From positions 1,211,349,577 to 1,211,413,576 of the forward strand of contig NC_056727.1 of NCBI RefSeq assembly GCF_019279795.1: a DNA stretch of 64,000 bases, read 5' to 3'. This DNA is from Protopterus annectens. Lineage: Eukaryota > Chordata > Ceratodontiformes > Protopteridae. Made by a program: the position numbers and the translations under genes. Under the pieces are notes generated by a model, which worked only from the letters and a program-made list of their open reading frames with translations, made no database searches and was not told the DNA's origin. This document shows, in pieces, positions 1 to 10,655 of the stretch (positions are counted from its first letter, which is position 1; every line of letters begins with the position of its first letter).

Positions 1-595
1 CTTTCCTTCTGTTTTTCCCATTCGTGATGCTACTCGCAAGCCTTGTTACAGCAGTTACTTAAGAGATCCAACTGGTTAAGAGATCACTGTGTTGGCAATC
101 GGACTGGTCAAGACTGCTGGCTTGCACAGTACTGAAGCAGTTACTATATGTACAGCAGAATGAGCAAAGGACATTGCAGCTCACCAAGGTCTAGTTGACG
201 AGATGAGGTCTGGCAGGGGTCCGAAAGTTTAGGAAAGACTGGAAAACATTCATCAGTGATGCCTGTAGTACAGAAATGAGAAGTGAAGCGTAAAGTGGTA
301 AGTTTAACATTTTTTTCAGGACATTCTGTACTGTATTGCATTTTTATGTAATATTTGTATAAAACAATGGAATGTCTGGAAAATACTACTCTGAATCAGC
401 TGAATTGAAATGTTAATTAGCTGTAGACAGTGGTAGTACTGACCAGTTGTCTTGTTGCAGACTTCAGTACTGTACTGTATGTGTATCATGTGGATCTCCA
501 CTTTAGTACTCTGCTGTACTGCAGCCAGACACTTTTGTGAATGTCTGTATTGGTGACGTCACAACCCATGCCTCTAAAATGTAAATCTGATTCAC
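1..595. other. Left flank, probably 5' part of Tigger element
   Basis: No coding similarity is visible. The stretch lies directly upstream of the transposase start and could be the 5' untranslated part of the same DNA transposon. I could not pair it with an inverted terminal repeat at the other end. Short ORFs here have no recognisable domain. Confidence 0.3.
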
Positions 596-958
596 ATGCT
601 GTTGATGTGCAAAAAGAAAAGGAAAGCAACAACCTTGGAAAATAAAGTGGACATAAAGAGATGCGAGAGAGGTGAAGCACCACATAGCATTGGAAAGGCA
701 TTAGGCTACAGCCGGTCAATGATCAGAACAATAACACAAAGCAAGAATAATGAATCACGTGAAAGGCCATGCCCTGATGAAAGCTATGGATGATCACAAA
801 GCAACGCAGTGGTTTAATTCTTGAGATGGAAAGGCTACTGCTAATTTGGATTGAAGACCAAAAATCAGAGAATACCCCCATTAGCCTTTCATTAGTGCAA
901 GAAAAGGCTCAAAGCCTTTTCAATGATTTAAAGCCTGCCCAGGCAGCAAGTACAGGCA
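596..958 (+). pseudogene. Tigger/pogo transposase, N-terminal piece
   Basis: Encodes the N-terminal DNA-binding part of a pogo/Tigger (TIGD1-like) transposase. It contains a CENP-B-type helix-turn-helix with the KKKRKATTLE start, the ERGEAPHSIGKALGYSRS helix region and a second part with LLIWIEDQ and LVQEKAQSLF. The first methionine considered is at 596, where the KKKRK block begins; an upstream start is not excluded. The reading frame changes near 790, so this piece is already broken. It stops at 958 where a Penelope-like element has inserted, and resumes at 5031. In the family this protein binds the element's terminal repeats and catalyses cut-and-paste transposition. Assignment is from recognisable motifs, not from a search. 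Confidence 0.85.
946..958 (+). repeat. Target-site duplication, left copy (Penelope-like insertion)
   Basis: GCAAGTACAGGCA here matches GCAGGTACAGGCA at 5031-5043 with one mismatch. It directly abuts the left end of the Penelope-like element. Confidence 0.85.
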
Positions 959-1138
959 TTGATATAATAGGTTAGATATTGTGTGTTATATTTATATTAT
1001 ATTTTTGTATCTTTGGTATGGGTTTTTATCTAACAGGGATTGCAGTTTCTTTACTTAACTATTTAATTGATTTATTATTAATGAAGTTATTTACACTCTG
1101 TATATAAGGGAATGTATCTTTACCATGTATTGTGTGCT
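959..1138 (+). repeat. 5' pLTR of Penelope-like element
   Basis: 180 bp that recur at 4724-4902 with a few substitutions and one 1-bp indel. Both copies start TTGATATAATAGG and end TGTATTGTGTGCT. Direct terminal repeats called pLTRs are typical of Penelope-like elements. Confidence 0.9.
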
Positions 1139-2115
1139 ATGGTATGGCTTCTGATTCCTTGTTGGATATCCCTAGAGTGTTTCATGATGACTGCAATTCA
1201 ACTTCCACAGGTGTGACTACCCCTCCGGTTCCTGGTGCTTCGGGAATTCAAGGTGTATTGGGTAACTCTCTACAAAGAACTTTAGACAATTATATTTTGT
1301 CTGGGACAGCTCATGCAATTTCTGGTACTAATTCAGTGAATAACTGTGGGCCGAATGTTTCTATTGCTGCTCAACAAGGCGTAGTTCATATGGTTCCCGA
1401 TTTAAATTCGGTGAATAATTGTTTGCCGAATGTTTCTGTTACTACGCAACGAAGTGGCATTTCTGCTTCTGCTATAGCTCCTACAGCTGCTACATTTGGA
1501 ATACCTGTTACTACAGCTAAGAAAATGGATTCAGTTTCTCGTGGCTGTCCCTTCCAGTTTATGACAGAAAGACAACGTAAATTTTGTAATCCATTTGGAG
1601 GTTTGGGAGATTCTGTCGCAGGTATGTTTCCAAAAGATATACAAGACAGTGTGGATAATTTTGAAAAACTTATTTTCCGTGAAACCCTCTCTCACTTTAA
1701 CTTGTTAGGCTTAAATAAATACATTGAACTTGATATTGCCCCGAGGGAGCTGAGAGCATTTAAAAGTCCGGCAACGCCATTTGATTTTTCTGATGCTACG
1801 GACATTATCTTTAAAGATAGATGGCTTACTGCTGCTCATTCCTGTGCTATGGAATGGGTAAATATACTAACAGAGAGAGAGCTTTTACTTCAAATGAAAT
1901 TGCAGAGTGAATTACAAGATATGCATTTAAATTTATTAGAAACAATAGGTGAACAACAAGTAAATGATATTTTTGTCAAATTGAAAGATAAGCTGAATAA
2001 CTTTGAGAATGAATTAGTACGTATGAAATCCACTAAAATTAAGAGAGACATACGAGACTATAATAATGGTCGTGCTTTTTTATGGAAGTCTACATATAAT
2101 GTACGCCCTAAATGA
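1132..2115 (+). pseudogene. Penelope-like element N-terminal ORF
   Basis: An open frame of 327 codons starting inside the 5' pLTR. The first third is rich in Ser/Thr/Val/Pro and has an internal near-repeat (NSVNNCGPNVSI and NSVNNCLPNVSV). The C-terminal part is helical and charged and ends with KRDIRDYNNGRAFLW, a block found in the N-terminal region of Penelope-like polyproteins upstream of the RT. The frame closes at 2115, and the polyprotein appears to continue in other frames toward 2312. Its biochemical role in the family is not settled, and no catalytic motif is visible. Confidence 0.7.
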
Positions 2116-2311
2116 CCAGGACAGAGAAACAATCATAAAAAGAAACATTTATCCGTCTCCTTTGCTTCTTCAGAAGGCGTGGGTTTCTCCACGGATTCTG
2201 AAGCTGAATTGTTAGAGTTTCCTCCATTGCCTAACGCACAAAATCATCAGGCTCAAACAACGTTTTCGAACCGAAGCAGATAATAACAAAAAGGCAATAA
2301 GAAAAGAATTA

Positions 2312-4273
2312 ATGGAGGTTCTTCTTTGGGTGAAGGACAATTTAAACAAAACTCTAAACGTAGCAGATGGAAATAATGTGACCAGTATTTCTAATGTTGT
2401 TAATTTATCTGGCCTTTCTTTGCCAGAGGAGGAAATTTCTGTTCTGCAGCTAGGTTTGAAATTTGTTCCAACAGTCATATCTAGATATCATGTAATTAAA
2501 CAAGAAGCATTTAGATTTGTTAGGAAATTGCATCTGAAATATTTATTTGCTAGTGGGTGACAAATATAGATTTGATAGTTGTGAAAGAAGTCATATATAG
2601 AGAGTGATTCTAGTGATGACAGTTTTTTCTCATGTACTTCTAATAGTGAAGATAATATAATGTTGAATGCTTACACCCCTTTAAATACTGAGGATATTAA
2701 ATATGAAAGTAAATTCATACCTCCTTATGTGAATAACACAATTATACAATTCTCAGAAATGTTATATTTCTCATTACAAGAACTGGTAAATTCATATGAC
2801 AAACATTCTTGTTCTTTTAACATGACAAAAAGAGAATGGCTTTCTTTGAAAAAATTGAAAGACAGGAATGACCTCATTATTAAGCCCTCAGATAAGGGCA
2901 ACAAAATTGTACTGTTACATTACTCAGTACTATTATATGTGTATGGAACATCTTAATAATATATCAGTTTATCAAATCTGTGAATATGAGGAATATACGA
3001 GATCTATTAAAGAATTTACTATTTTGATTGAAAGGGGTGTACGGTTAGGTTATTTTAGTAAAAAAGATCTAGAAACTAAATTTTGTACAGAGAATTGTCA
3101 TTTGGCAACATTTTATTGTTTGCCGAAACTGCATAAAAATTTACAAAATCCTCCGGGTCGTCCTATAGTGGCAGCTACTAATTATTTTTTACAAAACATA
3201 GGACAACCTATACACAAATTTTTGTTACCATTTGTGGAGAGATTAGAATCCTATGTTAGGAATTCCTTTAATTTTGTGGATAAAATATCACATATTAATT
3301 GGACTCGGGATACGTTTTGGATTTGTCTAGATGTTGTGAGTTTATATACAAACATTAATCATACAGATGGTATGCAAGCGTTATATTATTTTTTGGGTGA
3401 CAGCCCAGTTTCTCATTTTATGTTAGATCTAGTTCAATTTTGTTTATTAAAGAACTATTTTAGTTTTAATGAAGTCATTTATCATCAATTGAAAGGGACA
3501 GCCATGGGGGCTCCATTTGCCCCCATGTAGGCCAATATTTTTATGGCCAAATTTGAGTTGGATTATATTTATACTAATTCCTTTGTACAGAATCATGTGA
3601 TATTGTACTCACGTTACATTGATGATTTAATTTTTCTGTGCAAAGGAGGAGGACGGGATTTGATCAATTTATATTGGAACTTAATCAGAATAGATATAAT
3701 ATTAAATTTGATGACTTACAGGTTGAAACTAAGGTAAACTTTTTAGATGTTACATTAATAGGGAAAGAAAATGAATATATTGGTACTACAATTCATCAAA
3801 AATTTGCTGATGGTAACCAATATTTATTTGGTAGTAGCCGTCACCCTCCACATACCATGAAATCTCTACCTTATAGTGAAATGATTAGAATATCTAGACT
3901 ATGCAATGATTCCGGAGATCTGGAGAGACAAATAAATCAACTTATTTATGTTTTTTTATGCAGAGGTTATTCTATGGATTCCATTTTGGAATCAGTTGAT
4001 AAATTTTTTACCTCTGGGGAAAAACATCTTTTGCCAAGGAATAAATTTAAACAAAATAAAAAGGCCTCAGTGGATGATGTTTATTTTGTCACTACATATA
4101 ATTTGGTAAGCCAAGAAATTTGGGATGCAGTTAAATATTATTGGAAGTTTTTGCTGAAGGATAGAATATTGGGTAATTTGCTTCCCTCTAGTCCTTTGGT
4201 GGCATATAAAAGGGGACAAAATTTGGGGGATATGTTGATAAGAGCATATTTAGGCATCCTGTTGAACAGTTAA
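2312..4273 (+). pseudogene. Penelope-like reverse transcriptase, broken
   Basis: Reverse transcriptase core of the Penelope-like element, spread over several frames. In order: a block with LSLPEEEISVLQLGLKF (about 2410-2465); the IIKPSDKGNKIVLL block (about 2875-2920); FYCLPKLHKN and PPGRPIV (about 3110-3175); motif A LDVVSLYTNI (about 3327-3356); motif B GTAMGAPFAPM (about 3497-3527), followed by an in-frame TAG at 3528-3530; motif C YIDD (3615-3626); then the KVNFLDVTLI block (about 3733). The RT copies RNA at the nuclease nick in this family. At least three frame changes and the motif B stop mean no functional product. The YIDD catalytic residues are retained. Confidence 0.9.
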
Positions 4274-4650
4274 ATTTTCCAAGAAGTAATTTTGGTACTT
4301 TTGCTTGTCAGTCTTGCAATATATGCTAATTTATTAGAATATCCTTAGACAGAATAAATAACAAAAGGTTTATACCCAATAAACAATTTTCTTGTCACTC
4401 AGAGGGAGTTATTTATTGCCTTAAATGTCCTTGTAATCTATTTTATATTGGAGAGACTAAGAGGAAATTTAAACTTAGATTACAGGAACATATTTGTAAT
4501 ATTAAAAGGGGTGCCACAGATCATTCTGTGGCTTCACATTTTTTACAAACCCATAACCAGAATGCTGATTTGTTACAAGCTACTGTTTTAGAACAGCTGT
4601 TTGTTAAAAAAGGAAATCATAGATTGTTAAAAAAATATGTTACTATATAA
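4274..4650 (+). pseudogene. GIY-YIG endonuclease domain of Penelope-like element
   Basis: C-terminal nuclease that nicks target DNA for this element class. The frame shows a Cys pair (CQSCNIC, just before an in-frame TAA at about 4326), then GVIYCLKCPC and FYIGETKRKFKLRLQEH, which carry the GIY and YIG halves and the conserved Arg. HSVASHF follows and a stop lies at 4648-4650. The domain from about 4330 to 4650 is open. GIY-YIG nucleases at the C terminus distinguish the Penelope/Neptune group from RT-only relatives such as Athena. Confidence 0.88.
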
Positions 4651-4723
4651 AGAATCTATTTTTATATTGAAATATAATACATTATCACCTTTTGGTTTAA
4701 ATATGGAGATTAATTGGAAATAT

Positions 4724-4902
4724 TTGATATAATAGGTTAGATATTGTGTGTTATATTTATATTATATTTTTGTATCTTTGGTATGGGTTTTTATCTAACA
4801 GGGATTGCAGTTTCTTTAATAATTATTTAATTGATTTATTATTAATTAAGTTATTTACACTCTATATATAAGGGAATGTATCTTTACCATGTATTGTGTG
4901 CT
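4724..4902 (+). repeat. 3' pLTR of Penelope-like element
   Basis: Second copy of the 959-1138 repeat, 179 bp. It is followed by about 128 bp of unique 3' tail (4903-5030) that the 5' copy lacks. Confidence 0.9.
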
Positions 4903-4945
4903 CATTGAAGGCTGTGGTGGCCGAGGCGCTGACTTGTTTCAATAA
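4901..4945 (+). ncRNA. Possible degenerate hammerhead-like motif in PLE tail
   Basis: Just after the 3' pLTR is CTCATTGAAGG, a GGC/GCC stem around a 7-nt loop, then GAGG. This resembles the CUGAUGA - stem II - GAAA core of the hammerhead ribozymes known from Penelope-like elements, with several core substitutions. It would not be expected to cleave. The similarity is by eye. Confidence 0.3.
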
Positions 4946-5030
4946 TAAATTTTCCACTTGGAATCATTGTTGTTTTTCATCGTTTAGTCTTTTTCAAGAC
5001 TGGTTTTTGTTTTTTTGTTGTGTTTTTATA

Positions 5031-5043
5031 GCAGGTACAGGCA
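5031..5043 (+). repeat. Target-site duplication, right copy
   Basis: GCAGGTACAGGCA, 12 of 13 bases identical to 946-958. Tigger coding sequence resumes immediately. Confidence 0.85.
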
Positions 5044-5616
5044 GTATGACTACATTTTTATGAGTAGGGGCTGGTTCCATCACTTCAAAATGAGGGCTAA
5101 TTTATATAACATTAAAACTCAAGGTAAAGCTGCGAGTGCCGACGTAAATGCTGCAATAGATTTTCTTAAAATGTTGGAAAAAATTATTGAACAGGCAGGT
5201 TATTTGCCAGATGTAGACAAGTCTGGCTTATTTTAGAAGAAAATGTCTGAGAAGACCTACATTTCAAAAGAGGAAAAAAAGTGCAGCAGGGCATAAAGCA
5301 GCAAAAGATAGGCTAATGTTATTGTTTGGGGGTAACACTTCTGGTGATGAAGCCCTTGCTTGTGTATCACTCCTTAAATCCGAGGGCACTACAGCATGTC
5401 ATTAAGGCATCTCTTCCTGTTATTTGGAAGGAAGATGCAAAGGCTTAGGTTACAATTGCAGTCTTCGAAAATTGGTCCTTGAACCATTTTGTTCCTGCTG
5501 CTCAAATGTATCTCTTGGCAAAAAAAATTCCTTTCAAAATTCTCCTACTTGACAATGCACCTGGACATCCAAACATTTTAGAAGACTTGCACTCCAATGT
5601 AAATGTCATATTTTTA

Positions 5617-5642
5617 CCCCCCCCCCACACACACACACACAC
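5617..5642 (+). repeat. C-run and (CA)n microsatellite
   Basis: Ten C followed by about eight CA units inside transposase coding sequence, replacing the usual NTTS residues before LLQPMDQ. Confidence 0.9.
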
Positions 5643-5652
5643 TACAGCCCTA

Positions 5653-6673
5653 TGCAATGCCCATGCACTTGGTCCAGTAATCCTCAGTCTCAGAAGCCTC
5701 AATCCTCACCACTAACACCAGTGAGGGGTGTCCACATTGGGAAGGATAACAAACACACACACAGTAAAGTACAAATTTCCCTTAGGAGCACACAGAAATT
5801 TCAGTTAGTCTGGGGCTGGTTTCTCTCTTTCCCTCCAGATCCCCAATAAGACTCCACTGACACAGCTAAAGGGTACAGGTCTCAGCCTAGTAGTCAAGCT
5901 AAAATCTCCAGCACCCTCTCTGTCCAACCAGTGCTTCACGTCCCTGCCCAAGTAGCTGACACACACACACTTTGAGATGAGAGTTATATACACTATAACC
6001 ACACAGACACTCCTGGGGAAAGCTGGCACAGGTTCTTCAGCTATGCCCCTTCCTGCCAGTCTATAAGGTAGTACCAGCTGCCACCAACCACTAATATTAT
6101 CTACTAAAAAGGCCCTTACCAAAGGGTGTCCATTTATTACTGTGCAATATTATTATCCAAATAGTAAGTGTGACCCAGGGCTAAAGCTATTGGAGTGGCT
6201 TGGCCAGCATCACCATATACATGCAATGTACTGTAGAGCTTAAATTATCTTCACACAAAAACAGCTGCTGACTCATTTTAGATTACATCATTCTCAACAA
6301 TTCTCTGGTTTCCCAGGCTAACAGAAACTCTACATTTAACATTTCTTAATAAGCTTGCACCTGGTCAGGAAACTACAGTAATTAAAAAGACATTATATAT
6401 ATAAAATCTAGCAATTAACTCCGGTCTCAAAAGAATCTGCTGGTTCAGACACCACGGCTCCAAGCCCCGAGATCAAAAAGTCATAAAATGCTTGACTTAT
6501 CAGCTTTCTTACAGCAGAGTGCACTGTTATTACATTTTTGCAGTTCAACATCCAATACAGTCTTCTTAAATTTAAGAGAACAAGCCTATGAATTTTATTA
6601 ATATTTACAAAGACATAGAATTAATCTACAAAATTCTATCTAGCTAGGCTGGCAGCCTTCAAATATATTTACA
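5653..6673 (-). repeat. 3' LTR of Gmr1-like element
   Basis: About 1.02 kb, bounded by TG at 5653 and CA at 6673 in plus orientation. It aligns along its length with 13292-14550, including CACTAACACCAGTGAGGGG and the AGATTACATCATTCTC segment. It lacks about 290 bp that the other LTR has (13885-14180). Confidence 0.85.
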
Positions 6674-6684
6674 CCCCCCCCTTA
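6674..6684 (-). promoter_or_regulatory. Polypurine tract of LTR element
   Basis: On the minus strand AAG followed by eight G directly precedes the TG start of the 3' LTR. This is the expected position for the plus-strand DNA primer. Confidence 0.7.
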
Positions 6685-6852
6685 GAACTCTAGCTAGTTT
6701 TTCAAGTGTCCCTTGAGAAATGTTGCCTGAGAGGGTTAGGTCTATCAGAGTATACCTTACCCCATTCTCTGTCTCGAGAGCCCATCTGCATTGGCATTAC
6801 TACTCCCACTGCAGTGCTGTACTGACATAGCATATGCTTGCATACCTAAGCT

Positions 6853-7110
6853 CTATCTTAGCAACTTGGCATTTTGCTGGCTGGCTCTGTTTAACCATGT
6901 TAGGGGATTGTGATCTGTCACTTCAGTGAATTTTCTTTCATACAGATAATGCAGAAGTTTCTGCAGTGCCCACACTATGGCTAGACATTCCTTTTCTACA
7001 GCTGCATAGCATTCCTCCCTAGGTTGGAGCCTGTGACCGAGATAAACCATGGCTGCTCTTCTCCCTTTGAAGAAGTCTGGCTAAGTACAGCCCCCATCCC
7101 ATAGTTTGAA
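6853..7110 (-). pseudogene. RNase H domain of Gmr1-like element
   Basis: The open stretch from 7050 encodes VYLGHRLQPREECYAAVEKECLAIVWAL, then a short region and TDHNPLTWLNR. These are the gypsy-type RNase H blocks around the catalytic Glu (EKECLA) and Asp (TDHNPL). The domain degrades the RNA template during reverse transcription. A short gap and frame change separate it from the RT end at 7131. It is the last coding domain before the polypurine tract, which confirms the order integrase, RT, RNase H. Confidence 0.85.
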
Positions 7111-7130
7111 GCATCCACCTGCACAACAAA

Positions 7131-8020
7131 TTATTTGCTGTAATCTGGACTGGCTAACATAGTGGGTCCTCCCAAAGCTTCTTGAAGCTTCTGGAATGCC
7201 TGCTCACATGCTGTGGTCCACACTACCTTATCTGGCCTGTTCTTCCTTGTTAGGTCTGTGAGGGGAGCAGCTATGGTACTGTAACAGGGGACAAACTTTC
7301 TGTAGTACCCTGCCGTCCCTAAGAACGCCCTCACCTACTTTTTGGAACAGGTGCAGGCCATGCCTGAATAGCTTCTACTTTGGCAGGCTCTGGCCTGATC
7401 TTACCATTCCCCACTCTATGTCCCAAGTAGGAGACCTCTGCCATACCCACCTAACATTTGCTGAGTTTAATGGTCAACCCTGCTCTCTGTAGTCTGCCCA
7501 GCACCTCCTCGATATGTTGAAGGTGCTCTTGCCAGGAATATCTGTAGATGGCAATATCATCTAGATAAGCAAGGGCAAACCCTCCTGCTGGGATATGACC
7601 TAACAGCCTCTGGAAAGTTGCTGGGGCATTTTTCATCCCAAAGGGCATCTTTGTGACTCCTTTTGGCTTGTACGAGTTCACAAAGGCTGACTTGTCTCTA
7701 GTACTGGGAGTCAAGGGCACCTGCCAGTAACCCTTGGCAAGGTCAATGGCTGTAAGATACTTAGCACCACTCAGCTGCTCCTGGGCCTCATCTGTCCTAG
7801 CCATAGGATAAGCATCTAACTATTTAATTTCCTGTAGACCACACAGAACCTAGTGCTGCCATCCTTCTTTGGCACCAGCACCACTGGGGAGGCCCAGGAA
7901 CTCGGACTCTTGAATTACCCATAGTTCCAACATCTCCTGTATCTCCTCCCTTAGAGTCTGTTTGACTCTCTCAGGCACCCTATAAGGGGCTTGCCTAATA
8001 GGCCTTTGGGTCCTGTATCC
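7131..8020 (-). pseudogene. Ty3/gypsy reverse transcriptase
   Basis: RT of the LTR element, reading down the minus strand. It opens with PYRVPERVKQTLREEI near 8000 and a damaged segment matching the usual [11 protein letters not shown] block. Then come AIDLAKGYWQVPL (about 7730), FGMKNAPATFQRL and ALAYLDDIAIY, with the YLDD catalytic box at 7556-7567. After HIEEVLGRLQRAGL and a break comes the thumb region RAFLGTAGYYRKFVP at 7334-7131. YLDD is intact, but stops and frameshifts at about 7810-7900, 7450 and 7340 break the ORF. Motif spacing and GYYR are gypsy-type, not copia-type. Confidence 0.9.
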
Positions 8021-8292
8021 ACCTGGTACTGCACCAGGTGGGTGCAGCCCGGTTTCCCAATGAACATGTCCCCAAACTCCTGTAACACTGTTCAGATTTC
8101 TCGAACCTGAGTAGGAGACAGCTGCTGGAACAATGCTACCCCTACTTCTGAGGTGTCAGTTCGAGCCTCACAGAGATCATCAGTCACCAGATCTCCCTCA
8201 GACTCCTCCTACAATCCACTGCAAATACTCAGTACAAGGGCCTTCCTATCATGGTAAGGTTTCATCATGTTAACATGGTACAGTTTGTGCCC

Positions 8293-8600
8293 CTACCTCC
8301 TGCCTATCAGTTCTACCATGTAGTTAACATTACTTGCCTTTCTTATCACCTTGTAGGGTCCCTCCCAACCTGCTTGCAGCTTGTTGTGTCTGACAGAAAT
8401 GAGAACCATTACCTGCCGCCCTACAACATACTCTCTAGCTCGAGCATTCCTGTCATACCATACTTTTTTCTGTTGTTGGGCTTCTGCCAGGTTCTCCTGG
8501 GCCAAGCCCAGGAGTTCCTCAAGCCTTGTCCTGAGGTTTAGGACATATGCCACGATAGATTCCTTGAGAGACTCACACTCACCTTCCCACTCACCCCAAT
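8293..8600 (-). pseudogene. Integrase C-terminal part, upstream of RT
   Basis: Encodes VLNLRTRLEELLGLAQENL, QQQKKVWYDRNAR and then the small barrel region with GRQVMVLI, KLQAGWEGPYKV and VNYMVEL. This is the C-terminal end of a Ty3/gypsy integrase. It continues the integrase core found at 10656-11284; the two halves are separated by LINE and SINE insertions. Downstream on the same strand lies the RT, with about 270 bp between, so the integrase-before-RT order is read directly and is not produced by the insertion. Confidence 0.87.
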
Positions 8601-10517
8601 TTAAATTTTATTTAATTTACTTTACATTTGTTGACCGGGCTAGTCCAACTGGATATACGCCCATTTTCAATAGAGGCCCAGGGAGAAAAGCTCCACAAAA
8701 ACACTATCAATTATACTATGTGACATTTACAAAACCAGGTACATTTATAGATATTTTGCCATTCATTACATTTAGTTGCATTTCTGTAAACGGAATCATG
8801 GTACATCTCAGCTATGGTTAGCCATTCAAAGATATCTCTAATAACATTAGTTTAAATATAAAAACACACTCTCTTTGCAGTTAACAGAAAAGTAACTAGC
8901 TTGTAAGGGTATGGTGATTAGTACCCTGAGAAAAATTGAGGTAGTAATTCAGGGTTAGCACAAGGGCATAACCACTGTGATTTAAGGTAGGGTTTCAATA
9001 TGCCTTTTAAATAGTGTTGTTGAGGAAAGGGAGGTTAGGTCTCTGGGGAGAGAGTTCCAGGTTTTGCCCACAGTATTAGCAAACGAGTCACCAGCCAATT
9101 TGTTAGTTTTATCTATTTGTACAAGTAGTTTATTTGATGAGCGCAGGGTCTTGAGGGGATGATTAGGTTAGTAAGTATTGGTGTGTTAGTAGGTTGGTAC
9201 ATGATCTTGTGGGCAACTGTTAACTGGATAAATAGTAGCAGATTTGGCAACTCTAGCCATCCTAGCTGCTTAAGATTATCGCAATGATGGGTTCTGAAGG
9301 CAGACCCAGTTGTAAATCTGGCAATATTATTGTAGGAAATTGCAAGCTTGTTCAGGTTGTTTTTACATAGTTTAGTATATGTAGGCAAGGCATAGAGAAG
9401 GGTAGAGATTAAGTAGGTATGGGCAACGGTGGTTCTGGCTAGGAGTCAAAAAGGGTTTAATCCTGTATAGGGATCCTAATTTTTTGTTGACTGTTTTTAT
9501 GGTACTGTTAATATGGGAATCAAAGGTAAGGTTGTTGTCAATTAGTACCCCAAGAAGTTTAGTAGTAGAATCAGGAGATATGATAGTACCATTGCTTGAT
9601 ATCACAGTAAGGTTAAGTGGGGAGGCCCTACAGGTGGGAGTGAATAATAGCAGTTTTGTTTTTTGGGGTTCAGGATGAGACATCAGTGTAGAAACCATTT
9701 CTCGACTGTAACACATTTTGGGTTAGGGACTGTAGGTCAGATGGTGAAGTGGCAGCATATTAACGTGGAATCATCTGCGTATTGGATACAAGTAGCTTGA
9801 GGTATTACAGAATGTAGGTCATTTATAAAAACAGAAAATAGGAAAGGGCCTAATATGGAGCCTTGAGGGATGCCAAGGGCAACTGAGAGAATAAGTTGTT
9901 CACCCATAGGGCAGCCTGTTGTCTAAGTAGGATTGGAACCATTGGATAGCCAGTGTGTCTAGAGACAGGTTTTTCAGTAGGTTTATGAGTAAGTGGTGGT
10001 TAACCATATCGAAGGCTTTTGAAAGATCAATGAAGAGGGCTAAGGATAGAGTGTCATTGTTGCGATTCTTATTAATACAGTCAGGGAAAGATGAGCAGAG
10101 GTGGTGCTATGAAATGGCCTAAAACCATGTTGGCAGTTGGCTAGTAAGTGGTTTTCTATTAGGTGGTTTAAAAGCAGTTTTTGAATGCATTTCTCCATGA
10201 TTTTTGCCAGTGGAGATAATATGGCTATAGGTCAATAGTTTGATAATTTGGTGGAGTTACCACCCTTATGCAAGGGGATAATGTGTGAAATTTTCCAGGT
10301 TGATGGGATAGTTCCTTCAGTAATAGTTCTGTTAAATCAGGATGGAAATTGGGTAGGCTATGGGTTTTGCAGCTTTTTTGCAGGTATTCTGCAGGTAGTA
10401 GGTCTGCAGAGAGGGTGGTAGGTTTAAGCTTCTGTATGAGGGTGCAGACAAGGGATGTAGGAACAGGTTGAAAGTGAAATGATGGGGTGGGTTAGTGATG
10501 GAGGTGCTTGATGACAA
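8600..10517 (-). mobile_element. Non-LTR retrotransposon (family X), 5'-truncated
   Basis: A minus-strand LINE inserted in the integrase gene. RT motifs are FIDLSKAFD (about 10000-10030), GIPQGSILGP (about 9870) and YADD (9770-9781), followed by NPKKTKLLLF-like, LLGVLIDNNLTFDSHI and the C-terminal block FTTGSAFRTHH...WLELPNL. It belongs to the CR1/Jockey-like superfamily, but I cannot name the clade. The 3' end is a 75-bp tail (TTTTCTCCC...GTCAACAAATGTAAA, minus strand) that ends AT-rich at about 8600. This tail recurs elsewhere in the window on both strands. Stops and frame changes make it defective. Confidence 0.8.
9113..9716 (-). pseudogene. LINE-X RT thumb and C-terminal domain
   Basis: Two overlapping frames cover the region after the YADD box: a PTCRASPLNL segment, TKLLGVLIDNNLTFDSHINS and LGSLYRIKPFL, then LCKNNLNKLAISYNNIARFTT and NLKQLGWLELPNLLLF. 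The same C-terminal block, in diverged form, is present in the copy at 29570-31210. The frame switches near 9390. In such elements this part binds template RNA and completes the RT fold. Confidence 0.75.
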
Positions 10518-10655
10518 GGTGTAGGGTGGCCTAATGGTTAAGGTGTTTGTCTTACAAACACAAGGTGCAGGGTTTGAGTCTCATAAGGGGTAATTGGCTA
10601 GGCTTAAAATGGCTCGCAAGGGCAGTTAGCTTAGTACTAATCTATGAACCTATGA
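10518..10655 (+). mobile_element. tRNA-derived SINE with CR1-type 3' tail
   Basis: A 138-bp unit. The head has a perfect pol III A box (TGGCCTAATGG) and a near B box (GTTTGAGTC). The tail (GGCTAGGCTT...GCAGTTAGC...CTATGAACCTATGA) matches the 3' end of the CR1 elements of this window, including the CTATGAAC octamer. It lies next to the 5' end of the LINE in the integrase gene. A tRNA head plus a LINE tail is the standard SINE build, and CR1 machinery would be the likely mobiliser. Confidence 0.8.

Larger units (their letters stand above)
959..5030 (+). mobile_element. Penelope-like retroelement with GIY-YIG nuclease
   Basis: A 4.07-kb element inserted in the Tigger transposase. It has direct pLTR copies at both ends, an N-terminal ORF, an RT with Penelope-type motifs and a C-terminal GIY-YIG endonuclease, in the order expected for Penelope/Neptune-type elements. 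It is flanked by a 13-bp imperfect target duplication. A TAG stop in RT motif B, a TAA before the nuclease and several frame changes make it inactive. Base composition is clearly more AT-rich than the surrounding elements. Confidence 0.9.
5031..5652 (+). pseudogene. Tigger/pogo transposase, middle piece (D1 and D2)
   Basis: Continuation of the transposase after the Penelope-like insertion. It begins with the SRGWFHHFKMRANLYNIK block that ends the DNA-binding region, followed by GKAASADVNAA. Next is VDKSGLF (about 5210-5233), equivalent to the VDETGLF block that carries the first catalytic Asp. After an eroded stretch comes LLLDNAPGH (about 5541-5567) with the second catalytic Asp, then VNVIFLPP. 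A (CA)n tract has expanded inside the coding sequence at 5627-5642, and the piece ends at the LTR boundary near 5652. Several stops and frame changes are present. The next residues (LLQPMDQG) are found at 14551. Confidence 0.85.

Noticed and set aside
5479..5715. ORF running from the transposase into His-Thr repeats and beyond
   Set aside because: The first part is the Tigger transposase; the His-Thr part is the (CA)n tract and the rest is LTR sequence, so it is not a single gene.
10520..10595. A tRNA gene
   Set aside because: A and B boxes are present, but no full cloverleaf is convincing and the unit continues into a CR1 tail, so it is a SINE head.
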